Of a stretch of DNA of 64,000 nt, positions 35,922-45,235 are shown piece by piece. Each line of letters begins with the position of its first letter. The stretch's first letter is position 1. The stretch lies in contig NZ_JAUSYQ010000002.1 in NCBI RefSeq assembly GCF_030816965.1, positions 3,505,001 through 3,569,000 of the forward strand, in the 5' to 3' direction. The notes beneath the pieces were generated by a model that was not told the origin of the DNA, did no database searches, and was given only the letters and a program-made list of their open reading frames with translations. The position numbers and the translations under genes were made by a program. The DNA comes from Streptomyces canus. Its GTDB lineage: Bacteria > Actinomycetota > Actinomycetes > Streptomycetales > Streptomycetaceae.

Positions 35922-37472
35922 TCACACCAAACGGACTCCGGGCTTGCCCGCGTCCACCCGGAGCCGCGCCAGCGTGCTGGGCGTCGCCTGCGGCTTGACC
36001 ACCGTGTCCACGACCCGGACCTGGGCGTCGATGCCGTGCCGGTCGATGTCGAAGAGGTGGTAGCCGCGGTGCGCGTCGATGACCTTCCAGTGCGGATTGT
36101 CGGCCTTCAGCGGGTCCCACTGGGCGTGGAAGGCGGCCTGGTCCTGGTCGCCGTTGCTGGAGATGGACGTCCCGACGAACTCGGCGCCGACCACCCGGGA
36201 GGACGGGTCGGCGTAGTCCTCCTTGAGGTCGCTGATCATCGTGAGGTGACGGTCGCCCGAGAGCACGACCGGGTTGCGCACGCTTCTGAACTCCTCCAGG
36301 AGCGCGTTGCGCTCGACCTGGTAGCCGTCCCAGGCGTCGTAGTACCAGAGCTTGCCCTCGCCGAGCAGGATGTCGGTCTCGGCCATCATGATCTGCGAGG
36401 CGATGACGTTCCAGCGGGCCGGTGAGTCGCGCAGCCCGTCCAGGAGCCACTGCTTCTGCTCGGCGCCGAGCATGGTGAGCGAGGGATCCTGGGCGGCCGC
36501 CTGACCGGTGACCTGGTCGCTGCGGAACTGCCGGGTGTCGAGCAGGTTCAGCCGGACCAGACGGCCGAACTCCAGACGCCGGTACATCTGGATGTGCGGG
36601 CCCCCGGGGAAAGCGGTGGCACGGACCGGCATGTGCTCGTAGTACGCCTGGAAGGCCGCGGTCATCCGGGCCACGAACGCGTCGTGCTGCTGCTTGTCGG
36701 GGTCCTGCGGGATCTCGCCGGCCCAGTCGTTGTCGACCTCGTGGTCGTCGAAGGTGACCACCCAGGGCGTGCTCGCGTGGATCTCGGCGAGGTCAGGGTC
36801 GGTGCGGTACTGGGCGTACCGGTTGCGGTACTGGACGAGGGTGTACGGCTCCCCCGTGCCCTCGTGCCGGCGCGGACCCGCCGACGACGGCGCCGACTCG
36901 TAGATGTAGTCGCCGACGAACAGCACGACGTCGGGGTCCTGGTCCAGCATGTCGGCGTACGGCGTGAAGTAGCCCTGCTGCCAGTTCTGGCAGGAGGCGA
37001 GCGCGACGCACAGGCTGCCCTGGGAGGTGTGCCGGGCGGGGGCGGTGCGGGTGCGGCCGGTGCGCGAGAGCTGGCCGTCGGCGCGGAAGCGGTACCAGTA
37101 CGTACGGCCCGCGCGCAGGCCCCGTACATCGACGTGCACGCTGTGTCCGAACGCGGGCAGGGCCTGGGCGGTGCCCCGGCGGACCACGGTTCTGAAACGC
37201 TGGTCCTCGGCGAGTTCCCAATCCACCGGCACCACCCTGTCGGGCATACCTCCGCCGTTCAGCGGGTCCGGGGCGAGCCGGGTCCAGAGCACGATGCCGT
37301 CCGGCAACGGGTCACCGGAGGACACACCGAGGCTGAACACACCGTCGGGCAGCGGGGTCTCCGCCGCTCGCGCGGTACCCGGCAGCCACAGCTGGGCGGA
37401 GGCGGCGGCACCGAGCACGGCGGCGCCTGCGGTCAGAAAGCGGCGTCGGCCGGGTGATGCTGCTCCGTACAT
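35922..37472 (-). CDS. phoD: Tat-exported alkaline phosphatase/phosphodiesterase PhoD
   Basis: A 516-residue secreted enzyme. The N-terminus has a twin-arginine signal (RRRFLTAGAAVLGAAASA, cleavage near ARAAE at about residue 36). The mature protein shows PhoD signatures SLGVSSGDPLPDGIVLWTRL, CQNWQQGYFTPYADM, VGDYIYE, TFDDHEVDNDW and VVLSGDRH, which carry the Fe/Ca ligands. PhoD phosphodiesterases release phosphate from phosphodiesters including teichoic acids, so wall-polymer turnover fits the neighbourhood. The ATG at 37472 has GGGAG seven bases upstream; 37508 is an alternative. Confidence 0.93.
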   Translation of the reverse strand: MYGAASPGRRRFLTAGAAVLGAAASAQLWLPGTARAAETPLPDGVFSLGVSSGDPLPDGIVLWTRLAPDPLNGGGMPDRVVPVDWELAEDQRFRTVVRRGTAQALPAFGHSVHVDVRGLRAGRTYWYRFRADGQLSRTGRTRTAPARHTSQGSLCVALASCQNWQQGYFTPYADMLDQDPDVVLFVGDYIYESAPSSAGPRRHEGTGEPYTLVQYRNRYAQYRTDPDLAEIHASTPWVVTFDDHEVDNDWAGEIPQDPDKQQHDAFVARMTAAFQAYYEHMPVRATAFPGGPHIQMYRRLEFGRLVRLNLLDTRQFRSDQVTGQAAAQDPSLTMLGAEQKQWLLDGLRDSPARWNVIASQIMMAETDILLGEGKLWYYDAWDGYQVERNALLEEFRSVRNPVVLSGDRHLTMISDLKEDYADPSSRVVGAEFVGTSISSNGDQDQAAFHAQWDPLKADNPHWKVIDAHRGYHLFDIDRHGIDAQVRVVDTVVKPQATPSTLARLRVDAGKPGVRLV

Positions 37473-37607
37473 GGGCGAACTCCCTTGCGTCGCTGACCTC
37501 TTGGACACCCTGGAAGCTCACGCTTCGGGGGGATCCGGGCGTTGAACCAGAGCGTCCGCGTACATGACAAACAGGTAGACAACAGAAGAGCCGTTGCGAC
37601 TCGGGCA

Positions 37608-38733
37608 TCACATGATGAACGTGATCCCGGCGCAACGGCCTTCAAGACACTGCCGACTGACGATCTTTTGGGTTTCGTTGACGAAGCCCCAGCCCAGACG
37701 GGCCTTCGCGGCGGGCGTACCGAGCAGGGTGTGGCCGAAGGTGAACGTTCCGTTCGGTGCCAGGGTGGCGGCCGGAAGCGGCGCACCGCCAGGCGACACG
37801 ACGTACTCCCGCCGGGAGCGGAAGGGACCCCACGCATCCCGAGCCGGGGCTCTCGCCCTGGGCGCCGACCGCGACCTCGGCCAGTCCGTCGCCGTTCGCG
37901 TCACCTACATGGACGGATGCTGTTCTGCGTGACCACCTGGTGGGAGCCGGCGCCGGTCAGCTCGTCGGCCCGGCCGCTGAGCACGACGCCGGTGCCCACG
38001 TCGAGGTACCCGTCACCGTCGACGCCGGCCAGCTGGATGTCGGTCCCGAAGCCGTCGCCCCGCTCGGCGGTGCCGGCACGCCGGGGCTGTCCTGGTTGAC
38101 GAACTGCGCGGCCACACCGTCGGGGGCGCCCGAGGCACCGGGTATCCAGGTGATACGGCCGCCCTTGGCGCGGTAGGTGTCCCCTCGTAGCCGTCGACGG
38201 CCCGGCCCGGCCCGGCCCCCGCCCACGACGATGTCGTCGCAGCCGTCCCGATTCACGTCACTTGAGGTCGCCGACGGCCGGGTTGAGGACACGGCTGTCG
38301 TAACTGTCCTTGACCACCTGGCGTTTCCCGGTGGCCGAGCCGCCGCGGGTGAAGGGCCCGCCGATCGCCGACAGGTCGTGCTGAGCGCCCACGGTCAGCA
38401 GGTCGCTCGCGCCGAGCCGGAGGCGACGACCAGGTCCGTGTATCCGTTCCGGTCCAGGTCGGCGGTGGTGAGCGCGCTGCCGAACCGGTGGCCCACCTCG
38501 GCGGTGCCCGGTGTCCCCGCGCTGTTCTGGCTGAACACCTGCTTCGTGGAGGTCTTCAGGTCGCTCGCCGAGCCGTACAGCACACCGACGAACCCGGCCT
38601 TCGCCTTCCCCACGACGGTCCGGTCGGGCGCGGCCACCGCGAAGTCGGCGCAGCCGTCGGTGGGCAGGGTGACGATCCCGCCGAGCGCCAGGGCGACGGC
38701 GAGCCCGTGCGCCACCCTCTTCGTGGCACGCAC
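37608..38733 (-). pseudogene. Decayed FG-GAP (integrin-like) secreted protein
   Basis: A signal-peptide-like start (RATKRVAHGLAVALALGG, after AGGAGG) leads into FG-GAP calcium-binding repeats that fall in different minus-strand frames: DLDRNGYTDL, DVNRDGCDDI, VDGDGYLDV and DANGDGLAEV. Continuous homologous sequence needs frame changes near 38,400, 38,265, 38,090 and 37,900, so no full-length product can be made. The end resembles FG-GAP C-termini (TLLGTPAAKARLGWGF). FG-GAP proteins form beta-propellers on the cell surface or are secreted. Neighbouring genes show no frameshifts, so true decay is likelier than bad sequence. Confidence 0.8.
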
Positions 38734-38750
38734 ATGCCACGTTCCTCCTG

Positions 38751-38784
38751 TGACAGTCGTACGGATTGCCCCGTACGACTGTCA
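38751..38784 (-). terminator. obg terminator hairpin
   Basis: A perfect 14-bp stem (38751-38764 with 38771-38784) and a 6-nt loop lie 52 bp downstream of the obg stop and upstream of the FG-GAP pseudogene. Confidence 0.75.
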
Positions 38785-38836
38785 GGAAGGGCCGTTGGCT
38801 GTCCTTCGGTATGCCGGGACGTCGCCCGGCATTCAC

Positions 38837-40273
38837 TCAGAAGGGCTCGAAGTCGTCGAACTCCTGGGTCGCCTCGTCCCGTTCGGCCTGCTTGTCGCGG
38901 CGGCGCTGGGCGGCCGGCCGGGGTGCCTCGAAGCGGTGGTCCTCGCCGCGCCGGCCGAGCATCTCGGCGCCGGCCATGACGGTCGGCTCCCAGTCGAAGA
39001 CGACCGCGTTGTCCTCGGGGCCGATGGCGACGCCGTCGCCCGAGCGGGCGCCCGCCTTCATCAACTGCTCTTCCACACCGAGGCGGTTGAGGCGGTCGGC
39101 GAGGTAGCCGACGGCCTCGTCGTTGCTGAAGTCGGTCTGCCGCACCCAGCGCTCCGGCTTCTCGCCGCGCACCCGGTACAGCCCGTCCTCCTCGCGGACC
39201 ACGGTGAAGCCCGCGTCGTCCACGGCCTTGGGCCGGATGACGATCCGGGTCGCCTCCTCCTTGGGCTTGGCGGCCCGCGCCTTGCCCACCAGCTCGGCGA
39301 GCCCGAAGGACAGCTCCTTCAGCCCCATGTGCGCGACCGCGGACACCTCGAACACGCGATAGCCGCGCGCCTCCAGATCCGGCCGCACCATCTCGGCGAG
39401 GTCCTTGCCGTCCGGTACGTCGATCTTGTTCAGGACGACGATGCGGGGACGGTTGTCGAGGCCGCCGTACTCCCTGAGCTCCGCCTCGATGATGTCGAGG
39501 TCGGAGAGCGGGTCGCGGTCGGACTCCAGCGTGGCGGTGTCCAGGACGTGCACGAGGACACTGCAGCGCTCCACGTGCCGCAGGAACTCCAGACCCAGGC
39601 CCTTGCCCTGGCTGGCGCCCGGGATCAGGCCCGGCACGTCGGCGATGGTGTAGACGGTCGAGCCGGCGGTCACCACGCCCAGGTTCGGGACCAGCGTGGT
39701 GAAGGGGTAGTCGGCGATCTTCGGCTTGGCCGCGCTCAGCACCGAGATCAGCGAGGACTTGCCCGCGCTCGGGTAGCCGACCAGCGCCACGTCGGCGACG
39801 GTCTTGAGCTCCAGGACGATGTCCTGGAGGTCTCCCGGCACGCCGAGCAGCGCGAACCCGGGGGCCTTGCGGCGGGCGGAGGCCAGCGCCGCGTTGCCGA
39901 GGCCGCCGCGGCCGCCCTGGGCGGCGACGTACGAGGTGCCGTGCCCGACCATGTCGGCGAGGACGTTGCCCTGCCGGTCGAGGACGACGGTGCCGTCCGG
40001 TACCGGCAGGACCAGGTCCTGGCCGTCCTTGCCGGAGCGGTTGCCGCCCTCGCCGGGCTTGCCGTTGGTGGCCTTGCGGTGCGGGGAGTGGTGGTAGTCG
40101 AGCAGCGTGGTGACGGACTGGTCGACGGTGAGGATCACGTCACCGCCGCGACCGCCGTTCCCGCCGTCCGGGCCGCCGAGCGGCTTGAACTTCTCACGGT
40201 GGACGGAGGCACAGCCGTGACCTCCGTTACCCGCGGCGACATGCAGTTCGACGCGGTCCACGAAGGTGGTCAT
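38837..40273 (-). CDS. obg: Obg/CgtA ribosome-associated GTPase
   Basis: A 478-residue GTPase for 50S assembly and stress/growth control; in Streptomyces Obg affects the onset of aerial growth. The glycine-rich N-terminal Obg domain ([20 protein letters not shown]) is followed by the G domain: G1 [10 protein letters not shown], switch region with DYPFTTL, G3 DVPGLI and G4 NKID. A C-terminal OCT domain ([10 protein letters not shown] ... [10 protein letters not shown]) and an acidic tail complete it. It lies downstream of rplU-rpmA as in most bacteria. Confidence 0.97.
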   Translation of the reverse strand: MTTFVDRVELHVAAGNGGHGCASVHREKFKPLGGPDGGNGGRGGDVILTVDQSVTTLLDYHHSPHRKATNGKPGEGGNRSGKDGQDLVLPVPDGTVVLDRQGNVLADMVGHGTSYVAAQGGRGGLGNAALASARRKAPGFALLGVPGDLQDIVLELKTVADVALVGYPSAGKSSLISVLSAAKPKIADYPFTTLVPNLGVVTAGSTVYTIADVPGLIPGASQGKGLGLEFLRHVERCSVLVHVLDTATLESDRDPLSDLDIIEAELREYGGLDNRPRIVVLNKIDVPDGKDLAEMVRPDLEARGYRVFEVSAVAHMGLKELSFGLAELVGKARAAKPKEEATRIVIRPKAVDDAGFTVVREEDGLYRVRGEKPERWVRQTDFSNDEAVGYLADRLNRLGVEEQLMKAGARSGDGVAIGPEDNAVVFDWEPTVMAGAEMLGRRGEDHRFEAPRPAAQRRRDKQAERDEATQEFDDFEPF

Positions 40274-40323
40274 GGTTCGGTGCCTCCAAAAACGTCACGA
40301 GTACTACTGGCTTAACACGCGAA

Positions 40324-40363
40324 AGGCGGACCCGCCTTCCCACCAGGGAAGTGAGGTCCGCCT
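40324..40363 (-). terminator. Hairpin after rpmA
   Basis: An 8-bp outer stem (40324-40331 with 40356-40363) encloses a 6-bp inner hairpin (CTTCCC/GGGAAG). Located 15 bp beyond the rpmA stop and 50 bp before obg; probably a partial terminator. Confidence 0.6.
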
Positions 40364-40378
40364 CGCGAAAGTTTCCGA

Positions 40379-40633
40379 TCAGGCGACCGGAACGATGTTC
40401 ACGACCTTGCGGCCACGGCTGGTGCCGAACTGCACCGAACCGGCCTCGAGGGCGAACAGCGTGTCGTCGCCGCCACGGCCGACGCCCGCGCCGGGGTGGA
40501 AGTGGGTGCCGCGCTGGCGGACCAGGATCTCGCCCGCGTTGACGACCTGACCACCGAAGCGCTTCACGCCGAGGCGCTGAGCGTTGGAGTCACGACCGTT
40601 ACGGGTGGACGATGCGCCCTTCTTGTGTGCCAT
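40379..40633 (-). CDS. rpmA: 50S ribosomal protein bL27
   Basis: An 84-residue ribosomal protein starting [20 protein letters not shown], the conserved bL27 N-terminus that reaches the peptidyl-transferase centre. [20 protein letters not shown] and a basic end follow. No cleavable N-terminal extension of the Firmicutes type. It begins 14 bp after rplU. Confidence 0.98.
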   Translation of the reverse strand: MAHKKGASSTRNGRDSNAQRLGVKRFGGQVVNAGEILVRQRGTHFHPGAGVGRGGDDTLFALEAGSVQFGTSRGRKVVNIVPVA

Positions 40634-40647
40634 CTCTCCTCAGTCCC

Positions 40648-40968
40648 TTACTTCGCAGCCGCGGGGATCTCAGTGACCTTGATCGCCGTGTACTGCTGGC
40701 GGTGGCCCTGACGACGGCGGTAGCCGGTCTTGTTCTTGTAGCGAAGGATGTCGATCTTGACGCCCTTGTGGTGGTCCACGACCTCGGCCTGGACCTTGAT
40801 GCCGGCCAGCACCCACGGGTCGCTGGTGACAGCTTCGCCGTCGACAACGAGCAGGGTCGAGAGCTCGACCGTGTCGCCAACCTTGGCAGTGGAAATCTTG
40901 TCAACCTCAACGATGTCGCCGACAGCAACCTTGTGCTGGCGACCACCGCTGCGCACGATGGCGTACAC
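40648..40968 (-). CDS. rplU: 50S ribosomal protein bL21
   Basis: A 106-residue protein from the GTG at 40968: [20 protein letters not shown] is the canonical bL21 start, and the C-terminus has [27 protein letters not shown] lies before the GTG. The frame stays open for another 59 codons upstream, but that extension is not family-like. First gene of rplU-rpmA-obg. Confidence 0.97.
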   Translation of the reverse strand: MYAIVRSGGRQHKVAVGDIVEVDKISTAKVGDTVELSTLLVVDGEAVTSDPWVLAGIKVQAEVVDHHKGVKIDILRYKNKTGYRRRQGHRQQYTAIKVTEIPAAAK

Positions 40969-41204
40969 GCGGATCTCACTCTCTCGCTCGGGAACGGCAC
41001 CCCCGCAGTCCAGCCGCCCGGCCGAGAGCACGGGCGACCTCTCCCGGACAGCCGGAGCACCCGGAAGGAAGAGGTTTACGGGGATGTGGCGGCCACGATG
41101 GACACGCCGACGCTCAAGGCTACGGGGCCCCGGCGTGGGGGTCAAATCGGACCTCGAGCCGGTCGGGAAACGGGAGCGGCCGCGGCGCTGAATCAGAATG
41201 GCGC

Positions 41205-41234
41205 CCGCCGGGCCGTGGGTACCCGGCCCGGCGG
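41205..41234 (-). terminator. Terminator of the rhamnose operon
   Basis: A perfect 10-bp stem (41205-41214 with 41225-41234) encloses the palindrome GGGTACCC. It lies 11 bp past the stop of the last gene of the rhamnose group. The rest of 40969-41245 is the rplU leader, in which I see no further element. Confidence 0.75.
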
Positions 41235-41245
41235 ACCAGCCGGTG

Positions 41246-42058
41246 TCAGCCGGTCACCGCTCGGATGCTGCGGCTGATCGGCGCGAATGCCGAGCGGGGG
41301 CGGCGCAGATTGCGGGCCCGCACGAGGGCCGGCCAGAAGTCCGCCCCGAGCAGGATCTCGCCCTGGACGGCGTTCTTGCGCAGCAGTACCTCCTCCGGAA
41401 CGACCTGCGGGTCGTCGGCGCGGTACTCCTCCATGATCTTGTCGTAGTTGTCCTTCAGCACGGTGCTGGTCGGATCGGCTCCGAAGACCGCCACGACACC
41501 GGTGGGCTTCGTGTCGAGCTCCACCACCACCAGATCGGGGCGGTAGCGCCGCAACACCTGCGCCACCTTGAACACGTCGCCGGTCCACATGCCCGTGTGC
41601 CGGTCGCGGGCCGCCTCGTCGACGTTGCGCGGCAGCATGTCGTCCAGCACGATCACACTGGACCAGCGCGAGTGCCGCTCGACGTTCATGAAGTCCCGCA
41701 GCGCGAACTCGAAGAGGTGCATGCCGTCGATGAACGCCATCTCGATCCGCGGGTCACCGCCCAGGAAGTTCAGCGGATCGCGGCGGGCGAGCGCGCGGAA
41801 CGGGTTGCGGCCGTTGCGCAGGTGGATCAGCGGGTCCTTGCGACCGAAAAAGTCGTCGCTCGTGGCCTTGACCATGTGCACATCACAGCTGACCTCCGAC
41901 GTCACCTTGAACGCCGGGTCGACGGCGACCGTGGGAACGCGGGACAGCGTCAGACTGCGGCCGTCGTTCACTCCGATCTCAAGGTAGTTACGGGGGCGAT
42001 AGACCTTGTGCAGTTGGCGGAGAAACCCGTGCCGATCCACGTAAAGTGCGCCCTTCAA
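41246..42058 (-). CDS. Class I SAM-dependent methyltransferase-like protein
   Basis: A 270-residue soluble protein whose N-terminal [12 protein letters not shown] matches SAM motif I (E-x-G-x-x-x-G-x-S). [19 protein letters not shown] and [11 protein letters not shown] resemble motifs II and post-II of methyltransferase-24-type enzymes. It lies at the end of a dTDP-rhamnose/glycosyltransferase operon, so methylating a sugar or polymer is plausible, but the acceptor is unknown. It could also be a catalytically drifted relative. Confidence 0.68.
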   Translation of the reverse strand: MKGALYVDRHGFLRQLHKVYRPRNYLEIGVNDGRSLTLSRVPTVAVDPAFKVTSEVSCDVHMVKATSDDFFGRKDPLIHLRNGRNPFRALARRDPLNFLGGDPRIEMAFIDGMHLFEFALRDFMNVERHSRWSSVIVLDDMLPRNVDEAARDRHTGMWTGDVFKVAQVLRRYRPDLVVVELDTKPTGVVAVFGADPTSTVLKDNYDKIMEEYRADDPQVVPEEVLLRKNAVQGEILLGADFWPALVRARNLRRPRSAFAPISRSIRAVTG

Positions 42059-42144
42059 GGTGGTTGACGACTAAGCGATTTACGGAAGCTAGCCGGGGTT
42101 CGACCGGGGAGTAAACACCTACCGGACAGTAACTTCATAGGCTT

Positions 42145-42732
42145 TCAGAGTTCCGAGCGATAGGCGACGCAGTCCTCGTAACGGGGCAGCAGGCCCTGTG
42201 CCGCCGCCTCCGCCAGCGTCGGAGCGGCGGCGTCCTTGTCCGAAAGCAACGGCTCCACATCCGCCGGCCATTCGATGCCCAGCTCGGGATCGAGGGGATG
42301 GATGCCGTGCTCCCGCCCCGGCGCGTAGCCCTCGGAACAGAGGTAGACGACGGTCGCGTCATCGGTCAGCGCCAGGAAGGCGTGTCCGAGGCCTTCGGAC
42401 AGGTAGACCGAGGCGTGTGTCTCGTCGTCGAGACGGACCAGCTCCCACTGCCCGTAGGTGGGAGAGCCGACCCGGATGTCGACGACGGCGTCGAGCACGG
42501 CGCCGCGTACGCACTTCACGTACTTGGCCTGGCTCGGCGGCACGTCGGCGAAGTGGACCCCGCGGAGGGTGCCGCGTCGGGAGACCGAGCAGTTCGCCTG
42601 GGCAAGGGACAGGTCATGCCCGGTGCTCGCGCGGAAATCCGCTCCGCGGAACCACTCGTGAAAGCTGCCGCGCTCGTCCGGGAAGACGCTGGGCTCGTGG
42701 ACCCAGGCGCCTTCGATCGAAAGGGGCTTCAT
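42145..42732 (-). CDS. rfbC: dTDP-4-dehydrorhamnose 3,5-epimerase
   Basis: A 195-residue cupin-fold epimerase of dTDP-L-rhamnose synthesis. FPDERGSFHEWFRGADF, QANCSVSRRGTLRGVHF (with the catalytic His in LRGVHF) and YLSEGLGHAFLAL are family features. The ATG at 42732 gives MKPLSIEGAWVHEPSVFPDE. It follows the TarS-like glycosyltransferase by 20 bp. Confidence 0.94.
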   Translation of the reverse strand: MKPLSIEGAWVHEPSVFPDERGSFHEWFRGADFRASTGHDLSLAQANCSVSRRGTLRGVHFADVPPSQAKYVKCVRGAVLDAVVDIRVGSPTYGQWELVRLDDETHASVYLSEGLGHAFLALTDDATVVYLCSEGYAPGREHGIHPLDPELGIEWPADVEPLLSDKDAAAPTLAEAAAQGLLPRYEDCVAYRSEL

Positions 42733-42752
42733 GATGGAGCGGGACCTCCGGT

Positions 42753-44345
42753 TCAGGATGAGAGAACTCGTTTGACCTTCTTGGCGACCTTTCGCCAAGT
42801 GGCCTGGGAATCACGGGACTTGTCCGGGACCGGGTGCATGTTCCCGCCGATGTCGAGGGCGAGCCGCCCGTCCCTGGTCCAGTACGGAGCGGCCTGGATG
42901 TTCAGTCGCTGGGACCGCTCACCACCGCAGGGCAGCAGCTCGCTCACGGGGCCGCCCTCGATACGGGCCATGCGTTCGATCCCGAGCATCTGGACATTGA
43001 CGTGGACGTCGTACAGCCCCTTGGGGAGCCGACCGCCACATGCCGCCGTGTCCGGGTCGACGCGGACGGTTCCCTTGATCTCCACAGTCCCGTCGGCGGC
43101 CACCGCCAGCTTGGACTCGACCTCGGCAAACCAAGCCTGCGACTTGTTGCGCTGACGCAGCTGGAAATCCACGACCGCACGGTTCTCTATGTCCTTGAAG
43201 GACCATTCCGGCCCGCCGTCTATCCCCTGGACCACGGCGAGGTCGAGGCCGTAGCCGTCGCCCAGCTTCCTGACCTTCACCGTGGCACCGTCCTGGTAGC
43301 GCAGCCGGGCCCGGAACGGCGCGACCAGCACACCCCGCCGCCAGCGCACCGGGCCGCTGAACTCGACCTCACTGACGGTGTCACGGTAACGCTCGGCCAC
43401 CTTGCGCAGGTCCTCGACACGGTCGGCCTCGAGCAGTTCGGCGCGGAACCGCCACAGCGGCGGCAGCCCCTCACGGACGGAATCCGAGTACTCCTCGACC
43501 GCCACCTTACGGGCCGCCTCGTAGTGCCCCATGCTGAAGGGATCGCCCTTGAGGAAACCCTGTGTGGAGGTGTTCCGCAGGACTTCGACGCGGTAATTGC
43601 GCGTCAGGAAGGCGTCGCGCACCGGTCCCGGGCTCGTGTTGGCCTTGACTATCTGCGCGGTCTTGGCGAGCCAGGGATAGTAGTCACCCGGCTCGGTCCG
43701 GCTCTTGCTGTTGTTACTGCCGTCGTCGCGCTTGCTCCAGTCGTAACACACGACATCGCTGACTATCGTTATGCTCTTGGCGAGCGGATAGGCCTTGGCC
43801 AGGAACATCTGGTCCTCCAGGCGGCAGCGCCCCTCCTGGAATGTGATGTCGTTGTCGAGCAGGAACTGGCGCCGGAACATCTTGTGCGGGGTCAGCGTCT
43901 CGTACAGCTCGGCGAACTCCGGGCCGACGCTGTCGGCCGACTCACGGAAAAGACGAATCGGGCCGCGCATGTTGCCCTTGACCTTACCGACGACTATGTC
44001 GGAACGATTCTTCTGCGCCCGTTCGTACATCACCTCCAGCGCCTTCGGCCCCAAGGCGTCGTCCTGGTCGAGGAAATGTATGTACTCTCCGCGTGCGTTG
44101 GCGACACCGACATTGCGGGGACGCCCGGGCCAGCCCGAGTTCGGCATGGAGAACACCCGGAAGTTCTCCGTGTTGTCGGCTATTTTCTTCAGCCGCTCCG
44201 CGGAATCATCGGTCGATCCGTCGTCGACGAATATCACCTCGAACTCGTCCTGCGGCAGTGACTGCTTCAGGAGCGAGTTGATCGGGCGCTCGATGTAGTC
44301 CCCCGCGTTGTAGACCGGGATGATGATGCTGACCTTCACGGTCAT
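42753..44345 (-). CDS. GT2 glycosyltransferase, TarS-like with C-terminal beta domains
   Basis: A 530-residue enzyme. Its GT-A domain has VSIIIPVYNAGDYIERPINS, FVDDGSTDDSAERL, NSGWPGRPRNVGVAN and HFLDQDDALG. The segment TLTPHKMFRRQFLLDNDITF and CRLEDQMFLAKAYPL follow TarS closely (from memory). The C-terminal half has two beta-rich stretches (GLYDVHVNVQMLG) like the trimerisation domains of TarS. The start overlaps the rfbD stop (ATGA). Predicted to transfer a sugar, perhaps rhamnose made by the same operon, to a wall polymer. It is related to the 397-residue TarS-like gene near 30 kb. Confidence 0.83.
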   Translation of the reverse strand: MTVKVSIIIPVYNAGDYIERPINSLLKQSLPQDEFEVIFVDDGSTDDSAERLKKIADNTENFRVFSMPNSGWPGRPRNVGVANARGEYIHFLDQDDALGPKALEVMYERAQKNRSDIVVGKVKGNMRGPIRLFRESADSVGPEFAELYETLTPHKMFRRQFLLDNDITFQEGRCRLEDQMFLAKAYPLAKSITIVSDVVCYDWSKRDDGSNNSKSRTEPGDYYPWLAKTAQIVKANTSPGPVRDAFLTRNYRVEVLRNTSTQGFLKGDPFSMGHYEAARKVAVEEYSDSVREGLPPLWRFRAELLEADRVEDLRKVAERYRDTVSEVEFSGPVRWRRGVLVAPFRARLRYQDGATVKVRKLGDGYGLDLAVVQGIDGGPEWSFKDIENRAVVDFQLRQRNKSQAWFAEVESKLAVAADGTVEIKGTVRVDPDTAACGGRLPKGLYDVHVNVQMLGIERMARIEGGPVSELLPCGGERSQRLNIQAAPYWTRDGRLALDIGGNMHPVPDKSRDSQATWRKVAKKVKRVLSS

Positions 44346-45235
44346 GGGTTCCCCTCCTGGAGCTCCGCGACCAACACGGGCATCGCGCAGCTGAGACTCT
44401 CGGACCAGTCACGAATCGGTTCGATGCCGGCCTGCTGCCAGCGGTTGTGCCCGAGCACGCTGTAGGCGGGCCGGGGCGCGGGGCGGGCGAACGCCGCGCT
44501 GGTGGTCGGCCGGACCCGCTCGGGATCGGCGCCCAGCAGCCGGAAGATCTCCCGGGTGAGCCCGAACCACGTCGTTTCACCACCGCTGGTGCCGTGATAG
44601 ACACCGGCGGGAGCGGTCCCCGCGAGAGCCGCCTGGCCGAGGCGCACCAGGCGGTCGGCCAGGTCGACGGTCCAGGTGGGCTGGCCGCGCTGGTCGTCGA
44701 CGACGTCGAGGGTGTCCTTGACGGTCTCCAGCTTGATCATCGTGCGGACGAAGTTGGGGCCGCCGGTGCCGTAGAGCCAGGCGGTGCGCACGACGTACCC
44801 GCGCTCGATCCCCAGCACGGCCTTCTCCCCGACGAGCTTGGTGCGGCCGTAGGCGCTGCGGGGCGCGGTGGGGGCGTCCTCCGCGTACGGCTCCTGGGCG
44901 TCCCCGGCGAAGACGTAGTCCGTGGAGACATGCAGCAGCACGGCGCCGGTACCGGCGCAGGCGTCGGCGAGGTGACGCGGCCCGTCGCCGTTGATCGCGA
45001 GCGCCTCGTCCTCGCGGGTCTCGGCGTCGTCGACGGCCGTCCAGGCGGCGCAGTTGACGACCACGGCGGGCCGGTGCTCGTCCAGCGCCGCGCTCACGGC
45101 CTCGGCGTCGGTGAGGTCCAGCGCCGCGCGGTCGAGGGCGACATACCGCTCCCCCGCCTCGGCCAGCCGGGCCAGGACGTCCTGGCCCAGCATGCCGCCC
45201 GCGCCCGTGACCAGCCAGGTGCGGTTGTCGGTCAC
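44342..45235 (-). CDS. rfbD: dTDP-4-dehydrorhamnose reductase
   Basis: A 297-residue extended SDR reducing dTDP-4-keto-L-rhamnose to dTDP-L-rhamnose with NAD(P)H. Rossmann start WLVTGAGGMLGQDVLA, VNCAAWTAVDDAE, STDYVFAGD and catalytic YGRTKLVGE are seen. The GTG at 45235 overlaps the rfbB stop (GTGA) and the stop overlaps the glycosyltransferase start (ATGA), so the operon is tightly coupled. Confidence 0.95.
   Translation of the reverse strand: MTDNRTWLVTGAGGMLGQDVLARLAEAGERYVALDRAALDLTDAEAVSAALDEHRPAVVVNCAAWTAVDDAETREDEALAINGDGPRHLADACAGTGAVLLHVSTDYVFAGDAQEPYAEDAPTAPRSAYGRTKLVGEKAVLGIERGYVVRTAWLYGTGGPNFVRTMIKLETVKDTLDVVDDQRGQPTWTVDLADRLVRLGQAALAGTAPAGVYHGTSGGETTWFGLTREIFRLLGADPERVRPTTSAAFARPAPRPAYSVLGHNRWQQAGIEPIRDWSESLSCAMPVLVAELQEGNP

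Noticed and set aside
40969..41245. Structured bL21 autoregulatory leader before rplU
   Set aside because: Only the hairpin of the preceding gene's terminator is clear; no conserved leader motif could be recognised by eye.
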